The position numbers and the translations under genes are program-made. From Rhizobium lusitanum (lineage in GTDB: Bacteria; Pseudomonadota; Alphaproteobacteria; Rhizobiales; Rhizobiaceae): a stretch of 64,000 nt of DNA. Below, piece after piece: positions 7,771 to 16,067 of the stretch. The stretch is taken from assembly GCF_014189535.1 (NCBI RefSeq), contig NZ_CP050308.1:1054001-1118000 (forward strand), written 5' to 3'. The notes under the pieces are model-generated. The model searched no databases, was not told the DNA's origin, and saw only the letters and a list, made by a program, of their open reading frames with translations. Position 1 is the stretch's first letter, and each line of letters starts with the position of its first letter.

Positions 7771-8107
7771 GCAACACCTTCTTGACCGGAAAGAATGCAG
7801 CTTTCGCGTGCTTCAACATTGAAAGAACGCAAACTGCTTTACTCCGGAAACATCTTCGGGATGATGTTGAACGGCTGCCAGACTAACGCATCCACCCTGC
7901 CCGGAGCTTACCAAGTCCGTTTCGAATCATCATTTAAAATCAGTGTATAACGGCATGCCCGGCATGCCAGCCCCTCAAGGGAGATTTTGGGCAACGGTGC
8001 TGTGGACAGCTCTTCCGATGTCTATTCAGAAGGGAGTCATAACTGACTCTGGCGATTGGCTTTTTTGCCAGTGTCCACAGGTGGATAAATCGCCGAAAAT
8101 TTTAGAG
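7771..8107. other. Intergenic region with nested inverted repeats
   Basis: No convincing gene. Between 8000 and 8094 there are several dyads. CTGTGGACA (8000-8008) is inverted as TGTCCACAG (8072-8080). GAGTCA (8034-8039) and TGACTC (8044-8049) are inverted. GGCGAT (8051-8056) and ATCGCC (8089-8094) enclose TGGC-T6-GCCA (8057-8070). It may be the leader and promoter of the ybjN-proC operon or a structured RNA. I cannot assign it. Confidence 0.35.
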
Positions 8108-8143
8108 GAAAAAGGCGCGGCAGAGGCCTGCCGCGCCTTTTTC
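8108..8143 (-). terminator. Strong bidirectional terminator after ubiK
   Basis: GAAAAAGGCGCGGCAG (8108-8123) pairs perfectly with CTGCCGCGCCTTTTTC (8128-8143) around a four-base loop, giving A and T tracts on both sides. It lies 18 bases beyond the stop of the leftward ubiK-type gene. Confidence 0.92.
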
Positions 8144-8161
8144 TCGCAAAATTGATTGCAA

Positions 8162-8422
8162 TTACTTGCTTTTCGAAGAAAGACGCGTTTCCAGAACCTC
8201 GATTCTGGCGAGCAGCGCTTCGTTTTCGTCACGAGCCTTGATCGCCATTTCACGGACAGCTTCGAACTCCTCGCGCTTGACGATATCGAGGCTGTTCAGC
8301 CAGCGTTCTGCATGCGCGTTGAAAGCCGTCTCGATCTCGCGGCGCACTCCCTGGGCCGCACCGGCGGCATCGGTCATCAACTTGGCGAATTCGTCCATGA
8401 TACGGTTCGGTCCAGTGCTCAT
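8162..8422 (-). CDS. ubiK: Ubiquinone biosynthesis accessory factor, UbiK-like
   Basis: An 86-residue protein of the BMFP/YqiC family, now called UbiK, a small accessory factor of the aerobic ubiquinone biosynthesis complex. Visible family features are IMDEFAKLMTDAAGAAQG at the N-terminus, REEFEAVREMA in the middle and a C-terminal coiled coil of heptads (ARDENEALLARIEVLETRL). Members form trimers and can bind lipid membranes. The ATG at 8422 begins where family similarity begins and has GGAG a few bases upstream; the longer in-frame extension is not conserved in character. It is divergent from lgt. Confidence 0.85.
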   Translation of the reverse strand: MSTGPNRIMDEFAKLMTDAAGAAQGVRREIETAFNAHAERWLNSLDIVKREEFEAVREMAIKARDENEALLARIEVLETRLSSKSK

Positions 8423-8684
8423 TGTGGTCTCCTTGCGGTCGTCAGCCTCAAAATTGAATGGCATCATATAGGGGCCAGATAGTGCTGAGGTAAGATTTCC
8501 GAGGGTTCGATGCAAGCAAATTGAGATAGGGCGGGACAAGCCGGCCCATGACGAAAGACTTATGAAAATCGACTTGACCGTTTCAATGCCGAACGCCATC
8601 TTCCGGCCACATTGGATTTAGCATGCTCTTATCCAAGAATCGCATCGCAATTTTGCGAACCATGCCCTAACGGATCTGACAATC

Positions 8685-9572
8685 TTGCTGACATCCGCCA
8701 ATCTTGCCGCCATCCTGCCATTTCCCGATATCGATCCGATCGCCTTTTCGCTCGGTCCGCTGTCCATCCACTGGTACGGCCTCGCCTATGTTGCCGGTAT
8801 CCTGCTCGGCTGGCTCTATGCGCGGCGGCTGGTCGACAACGGCAAGCTCTGGCTGAATGATACCGCTCCGATGACGCGCGTTCATCTGGACGATTTCATC
8901 CTATGGGTCGCCTTGGGCATCGTTCTCGGCGGCCGCATCGGCTACATCCTGTTCTACGATCTCGACAAGGTGCTCGCCAATCCGATCGTAGCCGTTCAGA
9001 TCTGGAATGGCGGCATGTCTTTCCACGGCGGATTGATCGGCACGACCATCGCCATGATTCTTTTCGCTAATCGCAGCAAGATCCCGGTCTGGAGCCTGTT
9101 CGATATCGTCGCCGCGGTCGCGCCGATCGGCCTTTTCTTCGGCCGCATCGCCAATTTCGTCAATGGCGAACTCTGGGGCCGGGCTGCCGACGTCCCCTGG
9201 GCAATGGTCTTCTGCAGCCCGCATATTATCGCCGCGCATCAGGGCGTCTGCCCCGCCGGCCCCGATCCGCGCCACCCAAGCCAGCTCTACGAAGCCGGCA
9301 TCGAGGGCATTGTCCTCTTCGTCATCCTCTTCATCCTGACGCGTTGGGCCCTGGCTCTGAAGAAACCCGGCACCATTAGCGGGGTTTTCGTCATCGGCTA
9401 CGCCTTCTCGCGTATTTTCGTCGAATTCTTCCGTCAGCCCGATGAGCAGCTCGGCTACCTCCTCGGTACCAACTGGCTGACCATGGGCATGATATTGTCC
9501 CTGCCGATGGTCGCGATCGGCCTCTGGGCAGTCATTCGCGCCCGCCAGGCAGCCGCCCGGCAGACGGCCTGA
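8685..9572 (+). CDS. lgt: Prolipoprotein diacylglyceryl transferase
   Basis: A 295-residue inner-membrane enzyme that transfers diacylglycerol from phosphatidylglycerol to the lipobox cysteine of prolipoproteins, the first step of lipoprotein maturation. The Lgt signature FFGRIANFVNGELWGR is present, as are the conserved HGGLIG loop and an Arg-rich C-terminal end. About seven hydrophobic helices are evident. The start is uncertain. TTG at 8685 gives MLTSANLAAILPFPDIDP, close to the usual rhizobial beginning, but its ribosome site is weak, and a nearby ATG (8662) meets a stop at once. The gene heads a same-strand run with a methyltransferase and pgeF. Confidence 0.93.
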   Translation: MLTSANLAAILPFPDIDPIAFSLGPLSIHWYGLAYVAGILLGWLYARRLVDNGKLWLNDTAPMTRVHLDDFILWVALGIVLGGRIGYILFYDLDKVLANPIVAVQIWNGGMSFHGGLIGTTIAMILFANRSKIPVWSLFDIVAAVAPIGLFFGRIANFVNGELWGRAADVPWAMVFCSPHIIAAHQGVCPAGPDPRHPSQLYEAGIEGIVLFVILFILTRWALALKKPGTISGVFVIGYAFSRIFVEFFRQPDEQLGYLLGTNWLTMGMILSLPMVAIGLWAVIRARQAAARQTA

Positions 9573-9648
9573 TCTCTGGGGTGAAATATCGCGTGATCCT
9601 TCCGAAAACTGCCTTATATTTTTCGGAATCATGCTCTAGCGAGACCAA

Positions 9649-10749
9649 ATGATGACGACCCCGCTCGGCGAAAAAATCAAAGCCATTATCCGTGCGAACG
9701 GACCGGTCAGCATCACCGACTATTTTTCGCTCTGTCTGGCCGATCCGCAGCACGGCTACTACAAGACGCGCGAGCCTTTCGGCAGTGTCGGCGATTTCGT
9801 CACCGCGCCCGAGATCAGCCAGCTCTTTGGCGAGATGATCGGCATTTTCATGGTGCATGCCTGGCAGCGCCACGGCTCGCCCGCCGATGTCCGCCTGGTG
9901 GAAATCGGCCCCGGTCGCGGCACGATGATGGCCGATATGCTCCGCGTCATCAGCAAGCTTGCGCCGGCGCTCTATGATGCCATGAACGTACACCTGGTCG
10001 AAACCAGCGATCGGCTGCAGGAGTTTCAGCGACAGACGCTTGCCGACCATGGTGACAAGGTTTCCTGGCATACCGACTTCAATGACGTGCCGGCAGGTTT
10101 CACCCTGCTTGCCGCCAACGAGCTCTTCGACGCCATTCCCATCCGCCAGTTCGTCCGCACGGCAAACGGGTTTCGCGAGCGCACGGTCGGGCTCGATGCC
10201 AATGACGAACTGACCTTCGCGGTCGGCGTCGCCAGCCTGGACCCGGCGTTTCTCCCGGACGGGCCGGTTCCACCGATCGGCGCGATCTTTGAGATAGCCC
10301 CTGCCCGCCAGGCGGTAATGACAACGGTCTGCGATCGGCTCGCCGTTCATGGCGGCACCGCGCTCGCCATTGACTACGGACACATGGCGACAGGCTTCGG
10401 CGATACGCTACAGGCCGTGCGCATGCATGAATATGATCCGCCGCTGGAGCATCCCGGCGAAGCGGATCTCACCAGCCATGTCGATTTCCAACATCTGGCC
10501 GAAACAGCTGCCGCCTCCGGCCTGCAAATCAACGGATGCTGTCATCAGGGCGATTTCCTCATCGGGCTCGGTCTGTTGGAGCGAGCTGCTGCACTTGGCC
10601 GCGATCGCGACGCTGCGACGCAAGAGGGAATCCGCGTCGCCGTCGAACGGCTTGCCGGTGCCGGCGAAGGCAAGATGGGCGAGCTCTTCAAGGTGCTGGC
10701 GGTCTCAAGCCCGACGATCGATCTCCAGCCTTTTCGCCTTGCACGCTGA
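9649..10749 (+). CDS. SAM-dependent methyltransferase, NDUFAF7/MidA family
   Basis: A 366-residue class I methyltransferase of the COG1565 family. The SAM-binding loop is VEIGPGRGTMMADMLR, and the family block LLAANELFDAIPIRQFVR follows. Human NDUFAF7 dimethylates an arginine of a complex I subunit, and bacterial homologues are thought to act in the same way, though the substrate here is not shown. The N-terminal INGPVSITDYFSLCLADPQHGYY-type region (residues 15-37, here RANGPVSITDYF) is typical. ATG at 9649, or the next codon at 9652, begins the protein. It sits between lgt and pgeF, an order I recall from other rhizobia. Confidence 0.88.
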   Translation: MMTTPLGEKIKAIIRANGPVSITDYFSLCLADPQHGYYKTREPFGSVGDFVTAPEISQLFGEMIGIFMVHAWQRHGSPADVRLVEIGPGRGTMMADMLRVISKLAPALYDAMNVHLVETSDRLQEFQRQTLADHGDKVSWHTDFNDVPAGFTLLAANELFDAIPIRQFVRTANGFRERTVGLDANDELTFAVGVASLDPAFLPDGPVPPIGAIFEIAPARQAVMTTVCDRLAVHGGTALAIDYGHMATGFGDTLQAVRMHEYDPPLEHPGEADLTSHVDFQHLAETAAASGLQINGCCHQGDFLIGLGLLERAAALGRDRDAATQEGIRVAVERLAGAGEGKMGELFKVLAVSSPTIDLQPFRLAR

Positions 10750-10884
10750 GCAAGACTGCTAAAGCCAGCGGATTGACAGAGCGCGCATGGCTGGGCCAAC
10801 ATCCCGGCCAAATCGAACCGCTTCGCCACAGATGCGTTATTCATCACGACCCACGCCAAAGAACCCATCAAAGGACATGCGGTA

Positions 10885-11667
10885 TTGCCGACTCCGATTG
10901 AAAGCACACTGCTGAGCGCCGCCAAAAGCGCCGGTATCCGCCACGGCTATTTCACCCGCGAGGGTGGGGTCTCACAGGGCCTCTATCGCGGCTTGAACGT
11001 CGGCCTCGGCTCCCATGACGATCGCGCGCATGTAGAGGAAAACCGCCGCCGTGTCGCCGACTGGTTCGGCCTGCCGTTAGAGCGGCTTGCGACCGTGCAC
11101 CAGGTCCATTCACCCGACGTGATCACCATCGATGCCGACTACGACGGTGATCGGCCGCAAGCCGACGCCATGGTGACGGCGACACCGGGGATTGTACTCG
11201 GCGTGCTCGCCGCCGATTGCGGACCGATCCTCTTCACCGATCCCGAAAACCGGGTGATAGGCGCTGCCCATGCCGGCTGGAAGGGTGCACTCACCGGCGT
11301 GCTGGAGAACACCATCGAGGCAATGGTCACGCTTGGCGCCAAGCGGGAGGCGATCACCGCCTGCCTCGGCCCCTCGATCAGTCAGGCAAGCTATGAAGTC
11401 GGCCCGGAATTCGTCGATCGCTTCACCGCTTACGACCCGGACTATACCAAGTACTTCATTCCGTCCGAAAAACCCGGCCACGCGATGTTCGACCTGCCGG
11501 CGCTAACGGTCGATCGTTTGCGCAGGGCCGGCGTGACCGCCGAAAGCCTCGCTCTTTGCACCTATCCCGATGCCAACCGCTTCTTCTCCTATCGCCGCAC
11601 CACGCATGCGAAGGAGCCGGATTACGGCCGGCAAATTTCCGCCATCGCCATCGAGGAGACCTCCTAA
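10885..11667 (+). CDS. pgeF: Purine nucleoside phosphorylase / YfiH family
   Basis: A 260-residue YfiH (DUF152, multicopper-oxidase-like laccase) protein. The zinc site residues are visible: HQVHS in the first third, the ADCGP cysteine, and HAGWKGALTGV. Members have purine nucleoside phosphorylase / adenosine deaminase activity, and E. coli PgeF (YfiH) is reported to remove wrongly incorporated L-Ser from peptidoglycan precursors. The start is a TTG at 10885 with AAGGA nine bases upstream; no in-frame ATG lies nearby. The stop is one base before the next gene, indicating cotranscription. Confidence 0.88.
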   Translation: MPTPIESTLLSAAKSAGIRHGYFTREGGVSQGLYRGLNVGLGSHDDRAHVEENRRRVADWFGLPLERLATVHQVHSPDVITIDADYDGDRPQADAMVTATPGIVLGVLAADCGPILFTDPENRVIGAAHAGWKGALTGVLENTIEAMVTLGAKREAITACLGPSISQASYEVGPEFVDRFTAYDPDYTKYFIPSEKPGHAMFDLPALTVDRLRRAGVTAESLALCTYPDANRFFSYRRTTHAKEPDYGRQISAIAIEETS

Positions 11668-11668
11668 A

Positions 11669-12820
11669 ATGGCCCTGCATTTCGAACGCAGCGAATTCGA
11701 CGCCCGTCTGGCCCGTCTCCTCGCAAAAATGCAGGAGGAGAAGCTCGATGCCATGCTGCTCTTCGCGCAGGAGAGCATGTACTGGCTGACCGGCTACGAT
11801 ACCTTCGGCTACTGCTTCTTCCAGACGCTGGTGGTCAAGTCGGATGGCACGATGGTGCTTTTGACCCGCTCGGCCGATCTGCGCCAGGCGCAGCTCACCT
11901 CCGTCATTTCCGACATTCGCATCTGGGTCGATCGCGTCAATGCCGATCCGACGGTCGATCTCAAGGAATTGCTGGTCGAGCTCGATCTGCTCGGCGCCCG
12001 CATCGGCGTCGAATATGACACGCACGGCATGACCGGCCGCGTCGCCCGCCTGCTCGACAGCCAGATCGCCACCTTTGGCCAGATCGTCGATGCCTCCTAT
12101 CTCGTCGGCCGTCTGCGCCTTGTCAAAAGCCCGACGGAAATCGCCTATGTCGAGCGCGCCGCCACCCTCGCCGACGATGCGCTGGATGCCGCACTCGCGC
12201 TGATCAAGCCCGGTGCCGACGAAGCCGATATTCTGGCTGCCATGCAAGGCACGATCTTTTCCGGTGGCGGCGATTATCCCGCCAATGAATTCATCATCGG
12301 CTCCGGGCCAGAGGCCCTGCTCTGCCGCTACAAGGCCGGCCGACGCAAGCTGGATGCCGACGACCAGCTCACCCTCGAATGGGCGGGCGCCTATGCCCAC
12401 TATCATGCCGCGATGATGCGCACGGTCGTCGTTGGCGATCCCACCCATCGCCACCGCGAGCTGTTCAGCGCCTGCCTCGAAACCATCCAGGCGATCGAAA
12501 CCGTGCTGAAACCCGGCCATACCTTCGGCGACGTCTTCGACATGCATGCCAAGATCATGGACGAGCGCGGCCTTGCCCGCCACCGGCTGAATGCCTGCGG
12601 TTATTCGCTCGGCGCCCGCTTCTCCCCCTCCTGGATGGAGCATGAGATGTTTGTTGCCGGCAATCCGCAGGAGATCGAGGAGAGCATGTCGCTCTTCGTT
12701 CACATGATCATCATGGATTCAGATACCGGCACCGCGATGACGCTCGGCCAGACCTATCTGACGACATCTCAGGGACCGCGAGCTTTGTCGCGCCATCAGC
12801 TCGAATTTCTTAACCGTTAG
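11669..12820 (+). CDS. M24-fold Xaa-Pro peptidase-like protein, creatinase type
   Basis: A 383-residue protein with a creatinase N-terminal domain (about 1-135) and a pita-bread M24 domain (about 150-375). The usual five metal ligands are mostly absent. The block expected as D-x-G then D-x-T-R reads LEWAGAYAHYHAAMMRT, with Glu and Ala in the two Asp places, and the GHGIG histidine region reads CGYSLGARFSP. This resembles creatinase and ectoine hydrolase (DoeA) more than true aminopeptidase P. A non-peptidase hydrolase of a small C-N substrate is therefore likelier. The start ATG at 11669 is one base after pgeF and has GGAG upstream. Confidence 0.85.
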   Translation: MALHFERSEFDARLARLLAKMQEEKLDAMLLFAQESMYWLTGYDTFGYCFFQTLVVKSDGTMVLLTRSADLRQAQLTSVISDIRIWVDRVNADPTVDLKELLVELDLLGARIGVEYDTHGMTGRVARLLDSQIATFGQIVDASYLVGRLRLVKSPTEIAYVERAATLADDALDAALALIKPGADEADILAAMQGTIFSGGGDYPANEFIIGSGPEALLCRYKAGRRKLDADDQLTLEWAGAYAHYHAAMMRTVVVGDPTHRHRELFSACLETIQAIETVLKPGHTFGDVFDMHAKIMDERGLARHRLNACGYSLGARFSPSWMEHEMFVAGNPQEIEESMSLFVHMIIMDSDTGTAMTLGQTYLTTSQGPRALSRHQLEFLNR

Positions 12821-12875
12821 CAGCGTAAAATAGCGATCCTGAACGGGGTGACCCTCGAAGGAAAGGATCGCGCAT

Positions 12876-13748
12876 ATGGGACTGGTCAGGACAACGTTGA
12901 TTTCCGTTGGCTTCTGCCTTGCGCTTGTCGCCTGCAACACGACAGACGCCCTGACGCCGCCCGGGACCATCGGCGATGCCGGCTCCAGCCCCGTCACGCA
13001 ACGCGATGTCGAACGCATGGCCTCCGCACCACAGCGCCAGCAGACAGCACAGGACAGCTATAGCTACCAACGACAGGGTTATCAGCAGCAGGGTTATCAA
13101 CCACAAAGCTCTGGCGGAGGCTCGCTGGAGGATCAGGCGGCAGCGCTGAGAAGCGACGGTCGCAATCCTTACGCCTCCCGCCCCCTCGATGGCTCCCAAA
13201 CCGCATCCATTCCACCGGGTAATGCACCGACATCCGAATCCGATGAGCAGCGCGAAGTCGACCGCCGCCTCGCCGATGACCCGCAGCCACAACAACAGGC
13301 TACTCAAAACCAGCAGGACGACCAGCAACAGCCCGACCAACAGCAGCAACAAGCTTCCATCGCCCCGGCAGCCGTAACCGGTGGAAACAGCGTTCGTTTC
13401 CTGCCGATCATCGGCGCTCCGGTCGAGGCCGTCACCCCGCTTTCACGCCAGCTTGGCGCGGAGGCACGTTCGCTTGGCCTGGCGATCAAGAGTTCGAGCG
13501 ATTCCAGCGCCAGCTATATTCTGAAGGGCTATCTTTCCGCCTTCCAGGATGGACCGCAGATTTCCGTCACCTATGTCTGGGATGTCCTCGACAATAGCGG
13601 TGCCCGCCTGCACCGAATCCAGGGGGCTGAAAGCGCGCCGCTGAAGCGCGGCGATCCATGGACCGCCGTTCCTCCCTCCGTCATGCAAAAAATCGCCACC
13701 AAAACCATGTCGGAATTCAACTCCTGGCGTGACTCTCGCGGTGGATAG
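12876..13748 (+). CDS. Putative lipoprotein with Gln-rich linker
   Basis: A 290-residue envelope protein of unknown function. The lipobox LVAC ends at Cys20 after a short hydrophobic segment, so lipidation by Lgt is expected. Residues about 50-170 are low complexity, rich in Gln, Ser, Tyr and Pro, with a long Q-rich stretch near 135-165 and a near-repeat of RQGYQQQGYQPQ, likely a flexible linker. The C-terminal 110 residues, starting about FLPIIGAPVEAVTPLSRQ, look folded with beta-strand-like segments such as QISVTYVWDVLDN. I do not recognise a named family. Confidence 0.75.
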   Translation: MGLVRTTLISVGFCLALVACNTTDALTPPGTIGDAGSSPVTQRDVERMASAPQRQQTAQDSYSYQRQGYQQQGYQPQSSGGGSLEDQAAALRSDGRNPYASRPLDGSQTASIPPGNAPTSESDEQREVDRRLADDPQPQQQATQNQQDDQQQPDQQQQQASIAPAAVTGGNSVRFLPIIGAPVEAVTPLSRQLGAEARSLGLAIKSSSDSSASYILKGYLSAFQDGPQISVTYVWDVLDNSGARLHRIQGAESAPLKRGDPWTAVPPSVMQKIATKTMSEFNSWRDSRGG

Positions 13749-13854
13749 CCACAGGCTTTTCCGAAATATAAAAGGTATCGTACCTCTCCCCCCTTGCATT
13801 CGAGAGCAAGGCGGTTAAAAGCGCGGCTATCAGGTTGGTAACAGGCGGGCCAAA

Positions 13855-14787
13855 ATGAAGATTTTCGCAGGCAACTCGAACAGGCAACTCGCCGAAGCGA
13901 TCTGCAACTATCTCAATCTTCCTTTGGGTAAGGCGAGTGTCCGGCGTTTCGCGGACCAGGAAATCTTTGTTGAGATCCAGGAAAACGTGCGCGGCGAGGA
14001 CATCTTTGTTGTTCAGCCGACATCGTTTCCGGCCAATGACCACCTCATGGAATTGTTGATTATGGTCGATGCGATGCGGCGCTCTTCGGCGCGGCGCATC
14101 ACGGCTGTCATTCCCTATTTCGGCTATGCTCGTCAGGACCGTAAGGCCGGTCCGCGCACGCCGATCTCGGCAAAGCTCGTGGCGAACCTCATCACCGAGG
14201 CCGGAGCCGATCGCGTCCTGACGCTTGATCTGCATGCCGGCCAGATCCAGGGCTTCTTCGATATCCCGACGGATAATCTTTACGCCTTGCCAATTCTGAC
14301 ACGCGACATCGTGGCCAACTACGATATCGGCAACGTCATGGTGGTTTCGCCCGACGTCGGCGGCGTCGTGCGTGCCCGCGCGCTTGCCAAACGCCTCGAC
14401 TGTCTGCTCGCGATCGTGGACAAGCGCCGTGATCGCCCGGGCGAGTCCGAAGTCATGAACATTATCGGCGATGTCACCGGCAAGGACTGCATCCTGATCG
14501 ACGATATCGTCGATTCCGGTGGCACGCTCTGCAATGCCGCCGAGGCGCTCCTGAAGAATGGCGCGACCAGCGTCACGGCCTATATCACTCACGGCGTTCT
14601 GTCCGGTGGCGCCGTGACCCGCATCGCCAATTCGAAGCTGAAGGAACTGGTGACCACCGATTCCATTCAGCCGACGACGGCTGTACTATCCGCGCCGAAC
14701 ATCCGCGTTATCAGCACCGCCAGCCTCATCGGCGAAGCCATCAACCGCACCAGCCAGGAAGAATCGGTTTCCAGCCTGTTCGACTGA
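13855..14787 (+). CDS. prs: Ribose-phosphate pyrophosphokinase
   Basis: A 310-residue PRPP synthetase: ribose-5-phosphate plus ATP gives PRPP and AMP, feeding purine, pyrimidine, histidine, tryptophan and NAD synthesis. The N-terminal [13 protein letters not shown], the ATP/ribose-phosphate segment [11 protein letters not shown], the [18 protein letters not shown] region and the PRPP-binding loop [15 protein letters not shown] are complete. Length is normal for class I enzymes. A GC-rich intergenic region of 106 bases precedes it. The leftward MFS gene, as its frame is now read, runs over the last 47 bases of prs. Confidence 0.97.
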   Translation: MKIFAGNSNRQLAEAICNYLNLPLGKASVRRFADQEIFVEIQENVRGEDIFVVQPTSFPANDHLMELLIMVDAMRRSSARRITAVIPYFGYARQDRKAGPRTPISAKLVANLITEAGADRVLTLDLHAGQIQGFFDIPTDNLYALPILTRDIVANYDIGNVMVVSPDVGGVVRARALAKRLDCLLAIVDKRRDRPGESEVMNIIGDVTGKDCILIDDIVDSGGTLCNAAEALLKNGATSVTAYITHGVLSGGAVTRIANSKLKELVTTDSIQPTTAVLSAPNIRVISTASLIGEAINRTSQEESVSSLFD

Positions 14788-16042
14788 AAACCGGCCATCC
14801 CTTCCTCATGCCGGTGTCACACCGGCCGGATGCCTTTGCCGCCAGACAAGCAGCCCTATTCCGATCAGCCCGGCGACGAAAACCGCGGCACCCGCCCCCC
14901 ATGATCGACGGCCCGATGCCGAACCAGGCAAAGAGCGTCGGCGACATGAGATAGGCGAGGAAAAGGCCGAGGAAGATAGCGCACATCATCAAGCGATAGA
15001 TCTGCGCCAGACGGTGTGGCTCGCTCCTCGTCTGCATCAGATGCAGCATGGCGAGATTCTCGAAGGGGCCATTGATCGAGGCAAAGCATGCAACGGCCAT
15101 CAACCATAGACGGTCATGCATCAGCGGTAGCAGGAAGACGCCGGTGCCGAAAATCAGTTTTGCCACGATGATCCAGACCACTGGCCGCCGTGGCTTCATA
15201 TTGCTGAGGATGAGGTTGGTCGTCACGTTGCCGACACCATAGGCCATCATCATCAGGCTGTAATCGGTCAAGGGATCGCTGCTGGTTTCGCGCAGGTGCA
15301 GGATCATCCCAAGCAGAATGCCCATGGCCCAGGCGATATTTCCCATCAGGTTGGTGAACAGGCCATAGAGGATGGCAGCATGACCTCGCGCAGCCCTCCA
15401 TCCGCCCAGCACACCGTCGATCACCGCAGCCGCGCCCGAGAAATCGCGACGGCGAGGCGCGGGCGGCACTCTGGCGACAGCCAGCCAGACCGCCAGGGCA
15501 GACAGCAGCAATGTCGCCGCCGTCACGGTGAAGAACTGTGATTTCGGCAGGAAGCCGTTGACCAATGCAATCAAGCTCGGCCCCAGAATGCGGGCCATGC
15601 GCCTCGTGGCGTCGAACAATCCGTTGGTCGCATGCCGAACGTCGGGGTCGACCGCGATCGTCGGCAAGGTCGCCTGCAACGACGGATCGAACGCTGCCGT
15701 CAGCAAGGCGATGCATCCGGCAAGCACGATCAGCAACGGCAGGCTCATGACATGCATCAAGCCGGCCACGGACAGTACCAGCAACAAAAGCGCGCGCAGC
15801 ACATCGGACGAAATCATCGTCGTGCTATGCCGCCAGCGATCCGTGAGTATCCCACCGAAGAGACTGCCGAATAGAAGCATGCCCGACTGCAACGCGGACA
15901 CGTAGCCCGCGTTGCTGCCAATGAAATCCGCCGCGATCCAGACGACGGCGACCATGTAGAATTCGGATCCGGTCGCCGCCAGCACCTGGCCGGCCCATAG
16001 GAGAGAAATCGAGCGCTGGGCCAGCGGCCTTAGGACAAACAT
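14741..16042 (-). CDS. MFS transporter with frameshifted C-terminus
   Basis: A major facilitator with about 12 hydrophobic helices; the pattern [15 protein letters not shown] matches the loop 2-3 signature. The family fits the enterobactin/macrolide exporter (MFS_3) type of drug or siderophore efflux. After residue 381 the frame becomes Arg- and Gly-rich ([14 protein letters not shown]) and reads on to 14741 over prs. Removing one C from the C6 run at 14895-14900 restores a last helix, [19 protein letters not shown], then [11 protein letters not shown] and a stop at 14806-14808. So one inserted base has probably replaced the last 31 residues with 52 wrong ones. Sequencing error or a real lesion cannot be told apart here. 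Confidence 0.85.
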   Translation of the reverse strand: MFVLRPLAQRSISLLWAGQVLAATGSEFYMVAVVWIAADFIGSNAGYVSALQSGMLLFGSLFGGILTDRWRHSTTMISSDVLRALLLLVLSVAGLMHVMSLPLLIVLAGCIALLTAAFDPSLQATLPTIAVDPDVRHATNGLFDATRRMARILGPSLIALVNGFLPKSQFFTVTAATLLLSALAVWLAVARVPPAPRRRDFSGAAAVIDGVLGGWRAARGHAAILYGLFTNLMGNIAWAMGILLGMILHLRETSSDPLTDYSLMMMAYGVGNVTTNLILSNMKPRRPVVWIIVAKLIFGTGVFLLPLMHDRLWLMAVACFASINGPFENLAMLHLMQTRSEPHRLAQIYRLMMCAIFLGLFLAYLMSPTLFAWFGIGPSIMGGGCRGFRRRADRNRAACLAAKASGRCDTGMRKGWPVFSRTGWKPILPGWCG

Positions 16043-16067
16043 CTTCGCATTCTGGTATTCGAGCGGC

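Noticed and set aside
8081..8089. DnaA-box-like GTGGATAAA in the ybjN-ubiK gap
   Set aside because: A single near match with no cluster of boxes; not evidence for an origin.
7943..8155. A 70-residue rightward frame
   Set aside because: Its end lies inside the strong ubiK terminator and it spans nested dyads, so it is unlikely to be coding.
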